DNA of 64,000 bases, taken from positions 1 to 64,000 of the forward strand of contig JAFWLF010000144.1 of NCBI GenBank assembly GCA_017511185.1, read 5' to 3'. The position numbers were made by a program, and so were the translations under genes. Shown here one piece after another: positions 60,974 to 64,000 of this stretch (positions are counted from its first letter, which is position 1; the number at the start of each line of letters is the position of its first letter). The DNA is from RGIG5612 sp017511185 (GTDB taxonomy: Bacteria > Bacillota > Clostridia > Lachnospirales > Lachnospiraceae). The notes beneath the pieces are model-generated. The model had not been told where the DNA came from and searched no databases. It saw nothing but the letters and a program-made list of their open reading frames with translations.

Positions 60974-63900
60974 ATGAAAAACTTTCTTAAAAAGTCTCTT
61001 GCATTTCTAATTGCGAGTGCATTGATTGTGCAACTGTCTATTTTTGTTCCTTCTATGACATTAACATCATATGCGGATTCAGAAGAGAACGTCATCGAAA
61101 AAGCTTCAACTGCTTTTCATAACAGCAAGGAAAATGTTGATATTGAAGTGTCGGATGAAGAGGACGTTTTCTCTGATGACACATTTTCTGAAGAAACATC
61201 GGACGGGACCATAACTGATCAAACAGAAATGGTAGCAGTTGTTCCTGATGTTTTGGATGTGGCAGTTTCTGGTAAAGAGGAAGTTGTAACGTTGTCTGAA
61301 ATTAAGGAGAATGAAGAAGAACGGTCAGCGGATAATCAAACAAGAGCTCCGCCTGAGGAAGGCAGCGGATTAACCGTTCTTGCTTTCTCTTCAGATGTTC
61401 ATAATAAAACCGATCACAAGGCGGCAACACGCCTTGGGAATTGGATCGATAATATCCATAGCATTTATAACCAACAAATCGAAGTCATGGGCTTTTGCGG
61501 AGACCTTGCTGATTCCCAGGCAGGGACAAATTATTGGAATCTTGTACAGGAAGTCATGGATGTGGTCAATGGAAATATTCCGGATAAAATTGGACAAGCG
61601 GTATATACAACGGGAAACCATGAATATGACCATAAGGATGATTCCAGTGAATTCACGTATGACTATAACGATACGACCAGACAATACCTGGAAGACCAAT
61701 CAGCTGTTGAAGCAGATAACTATCATATTTACTGCATCGGAACAGGCAGTTATCATACGGATGGATGGAATAGTGTCTCGAATGGGCAGGTTGAAGCACT
61801 TAAAGCATACCTGGACAGCATTCAGGATGACAAACCAATCATTATCTTAAATCACTATCCGCTGCATTATACTTCGAATCGAAGTATTGCTAAAGCAAAT
61901 CTGATGATTGATGCACTTAATAACGCAGCCGGAACCGGTAAAAAAATAGTCTATCTCTGGGGACATAATCATACGGATGCTCCTACAATTGAAACGCATT
62001 ATGATGAGGTCTTCAAACCGGGAGACTCTATTGAATTCGCCAGAAACCAATCGAGAACGTTACAGTTTTATTATGCGGCTGCAGGATGTATGAGCGATAG
62101 TGAATACAACATAAACGCTCGTCAGGGAAGCGGATTTGTGTTAGGAAAAGGTCTTGTTATCACTATCAACAGTAAAAATTTGCTTTCATTTACTTATTAT
62201 GATGAGAATGGTATTGACAGAACCGAGAACGGCTCTTATGAAGAAAAGGAACCAGTTCCTGTTACTGGAATTACAATTAATGATGTGACACAGATTGACG
62301 AAGACGGACAGCCGGTCGTAGTGGAAGTCCCTGATATTGAAGTAGGATCCAGTCTGCAGCTCAGTGTGACGCTTGAACCAGAGGATACAACGGATACAAA
62401 ACTGACATGGAGCAGTAGTGATCCGTCCGTTGCGACTGTCAGTGCAGGCGGAAAAGTGAAAGGCATTTCAGAAGGAAAGGCAGAGATTATTGTTAGTGCA
62501 GGAAGTGAGGAATCTGGATCAAATGCAATCGTATCGGACTGCATTGTGATCAATGTGATTCCGCGCACATCTCCGGATCCATACTATGTGATCAAGATTG
62601 GTGATTATGCACTGAGCAGCAAAGTATCTTCTGCTATTATGTCAAATACCAACGGTTACCAATACCATGGTCTGGAAGCAGTTGTTTATGATGAAAATTC
62701 GCTGGCAACGCAGGACATCCTTTGGAAATTGGAGGAAGCAGGTGATACCACGAACGGCTTCTATATCAAGAGTTACAATGGAGCCTATCTGAACGCCAGG
62801 TATGAAAGCAATGGGCGTGGATACACAGGTATACTGATCGTCTCTGATTCCCCGGAGGAAATCTGGATCGTTAATGGCGGTTTTGAGAACTGGCAGGGCG
62901 ATGGCAGTACCCTGCAGAGCACGAATGCCAGTACATCTTCCAAGGCAATGTTCCTGGCTACTACACAGGCTAATAATAATGGGCCTTACTTCTTCACTGT
63001 CCGTTCTTCGAGTGACTCGTCCGTGCAGCGGACAAGCAGACTGATTGAGCCAATTGGAATAAAGGAGCCGGTACCGGTCGAAGACATCGCTATTGAACCA
63101 TTAACGCTGGATATTGAAGTTGGCAAATCATCAGATTTGAAGGCAACTGTTTTTCCGGAAAATGCGGACGATAAGACTGTTTCCTGGTATAGTGCTGATG
63201 AAGCCATTGCAACTGTCAGCAACGCCGGCCGTGTGAAAGGAATTTCAGAAGGGGAAACAGACATTACTGCAAAGACCACTGATGGACAAAAAACAGCGAC
63301 CTGCCACGTTAAAGTGGTTCCACGCACATCGGAGGAACAGTATTTCGTAATCAGAATTGGCGATTATGCCATGAGCAGCAAGCACTCTTCTGCGACTATG
63401 TCAAATACCAGTGGTTACCGATACCATGGTCTGGAAGCTATTAAATATGATGAAAACTCTCCAGCACCACAGGAAATTCTTTGGACTTTAGAAGAGACAG
63501 ATAATATCTCAAACGGTTATTATATTAAGAGCTTTGATGGAGCGTATCTGAGCGCCACATACGAAAGAGTAGGGCAGGGTTACACAGGCAGCCTGATTGT
63601 CTCTGATTCCCCACAAGAAATCTGGATTGTCAATAGCGGTTTTGAAAACTGGCAGGGAGATGGCAGTACCCTGCAGAGCACGAATGCCAGTACGTCTTCC
63701 AAGGCAATGTTCCTTGCTACAACGCAGGCTAATAATAATGGGCCGTACTTCTTCACTGTACGCTCAACAAGTAGCAGTGATTCAACCGTGCAAAGAACAA
63801 GTCAGCTGATTGAGCCGGAGGAGTTGGCACACAAATGGAGCGAACCAACCTGGACCTGGAATGATTATACTTCAGCTTTTGCGACATTTATTTATGCAAA

Positions 63901-64000
63901 TGATCCTGCGCATACAAAAGTTATAGAAGCTGATATTGCCAAAGACGAGACTGCAACCGGTTTCATTCCATATACAGCTACGGTGACATTTAACGGGCAA
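60974..64000 (+). CDS. Large secreted calcineurin-like metallophosphoesterase with tandem Big2 modules (3' partial)
   Basis: The frame is open from the ATG at 60974 to the window end (1009 codons, no stop), so the protein is longer. A signal peptide (about residues 1-36, end TSYA-DS) and an acidic region precede a metallophosphoesterase domain (about 135-400). That domain has D141-x-H143, G-D177 in GDLAD, N215-H216-E217, an NHYPLHY stretch, and H331-N-H333 in GHNH. Then come Big2 domain 1 (about 425-530) and an unrecognised module of about 160 residues (about 535-695), which is repeated with its Big2 domain (about 700-950). The visible end, WSEPTWTWNDYTSA, begins another repeat type. It is probably a cell-wall or extracellular phosphoesterase; the anchor is outside the window. 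Confidence 0.9.
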   Translation, partial: MKNFLKKSLAFLIASALIVQLSIFVPSMTLTSYADSEENVIEKASTAFHNSKENVDIEVSDEEDVFSDDTFSEETSDGTITDQTEMVAVVPDVLDVAVSGKEEVVTLSEIKENEEERSADNQTRAPPEEGSGLTVLAFSSDVHNKTDHKAATRLGNWIDNIHSIYNQQIEVMGFCGDLADSQAGTNYWNLVQEVMDVVNGNIPDKIGQAVYTTGNHEYDHKDDSSEFTYDYNDTTRQYLEDQSAVEADNYHIYCIGTGSYHTDGWNSVSNGQVEALKAYLDSIQDDKPIIILNHYPLHYTSNRSIAKANLMIDALNNAAGTGKKIVYLWGHNHTDAPTIETHYDEVFKPGDSIEFARNQSRTLQFYYAAAGCMSDSEYNINARQGSGFVLGKGLVITINSKNLLSFTYYDENGIDRTENGSYEEKEPVPVTGITINDVTQIDEDGQPVVVEVPDIEVGSSLQLSVTLEPEDTTDTKLTWSSSDPSVATVSAGGKVKGISEGKAEIIVSAGSEESGSNAIVSDCIVINVIPRTSPDPYYVIKIGDYALSSKVSSAIMSNTNGYQYHGLEAVVYDENSLATQDILWKLEEAGDTTNGFYIKSYNGAYLNARYESNGRGYTGILIVSDSPEEIWIVNGGFENWQGDGSTLQSTNASTSSKAMFLATTQANNNGPYFFTVRSSSDSSVQRTSRLIEPIGIKEPVPVEDIAIEPLTLDIEVGKSSDLKATVFPENADDKTVSWYSADEAIATVSNAGRVKGISEGETDITAKTTDGQKTATCHVKVVPRTSEEQYFVIRIGDYAMSSKHSSATMSNTSGYRYHGLEAIKYDENSPAPQEILWTLEETDNISNGYYIKSFDGAYLSATYERVGQGYTGSLIVSDSPQEIWIVNSGFENWQGDGSTLQSTNASTSSKAMFLATTQANNNGPYFFTVRSTSSSDSTVQRTSQLIEPEELAHKWSEPTWTWNDYTSAFATFIYANDPAHTKVIEADIAKDETATGFIPYTATVTFNGQ
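62573..63815 (+). repeat. Tandem duplication of a Big2-plus-unknown module
   Basis: The unit at 62573-63060 recurs at 63332-63815 with an offset of 759 bp, and the Big2 domain in between matches one before the first copy. The stretch 62881-62999 recurs near 63640-63758 with only a handful of differences, far closer than the flanks, suggesting recent duplication or gene conversion. Confidence 0.85.

Noticed and set aside
61380..61850. A second plus-strand frame inside the metallophosphoesterase gene
   Set aside because: The main frame carries the full metal-binding motif set here; this frame has no start context or domain.

Overview
The window looks like the chromosome of a low-to-mid G+C Gram-positive bacterium of the Bacillota, most likely a gut or oral Clostridia/Lachnospiraceae-type organism. 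Evidence: strong Shine-Dalgarno sequences, many choline-binding (CW-repeat) surface proteins, a LytR-CpsA-Psr protein, Dlt-like proteins, and a PadR/DUF1700/DUF4097 module. The species cannot be fixed from sequence alone. No tRNA, rRNA, CRISPR array, transposase or phage gene was seen, and no stretch over 300 bases lacks a gene. Almost everything builds, decorates or binds cell-surface polymers.

Layout. 1-120: the tail of sbcC. 205-8449: a co-directional run of a URO-D-family protein, an FAD oxidoreductase, and a Dlt-like set (adenylation enzyme, carrier protein, PLP decarboxylase, MBOAT acyltransferase, DltD-like SGNH protein). The decarboxylase sits where D-alanylation systems have none, which suggests an unusual aminoacyl group. 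8527-17072: an exopolysaccharide locus with a clear promoter. It encodes an initiating sugar transferase, a Wzz-like co-polymerase with a degenerate tyrosine-kinase-like tail, a one-chain polymerase-flippase fusion and three family 2 glycosyltransferases. 17189-21284: a DUF4012 protein with a very acidic head, and a sugar kinase-nucleotidyltransferase fusion. 21294-29424 (minus strand): a seven-gene, mostly 4-bp-overlapping operon with two glycosyltransferases, LicD, a second polymerase-flippase fusion, a class V aminotransferase, a LicC/PntC-like cytidylyltransferase and a CAT-like acyltransferase. 29607-38541: a DUF4422 protein, an acyltransferase, LicD and two glycosyltransferases, then an IspD/TarI-like cytidylyltransferase-SDR-LicD trio and a UDP-GlcNAc 2-epimerase.

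38706-57029: a phosphocholine region. It holds a third polymerase, five CW-repeat proteins (NlpC/P60, L,D-transpeptidase, transglutaminase-like, 5'-nucleotidase and beta-lactamase-like catalytic domains), an LCP ligase, a LicC-LicA fusion, a BCCT choline-type transporter, a second LicC-like protein, a lipoprotein and another acyltransferase. A coherent reading is as follows. Choline enters through the BCCT carrier, is phosphorylated and CDP-activated by the LicA/LicC fusion, and is placed on glycans by one or more of the three LicD proteins. The LCP protein anchors polymers, and the CW-repeat enzymes dock on the phosphocholine.

57174-60845: an autoregulated PadR-DUF1700-DUF4097 operon with a near-perfect palindromic operator over its promoter, an SPFH/stomatin protein and a GNAT acetyltransferase whose promoter implies a leaderless mRNA. 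60974-64000: the start of a very large secreted metallophosphoesterase with tandemly duplicated Big2-plus-unknown modules, cut by the window end.
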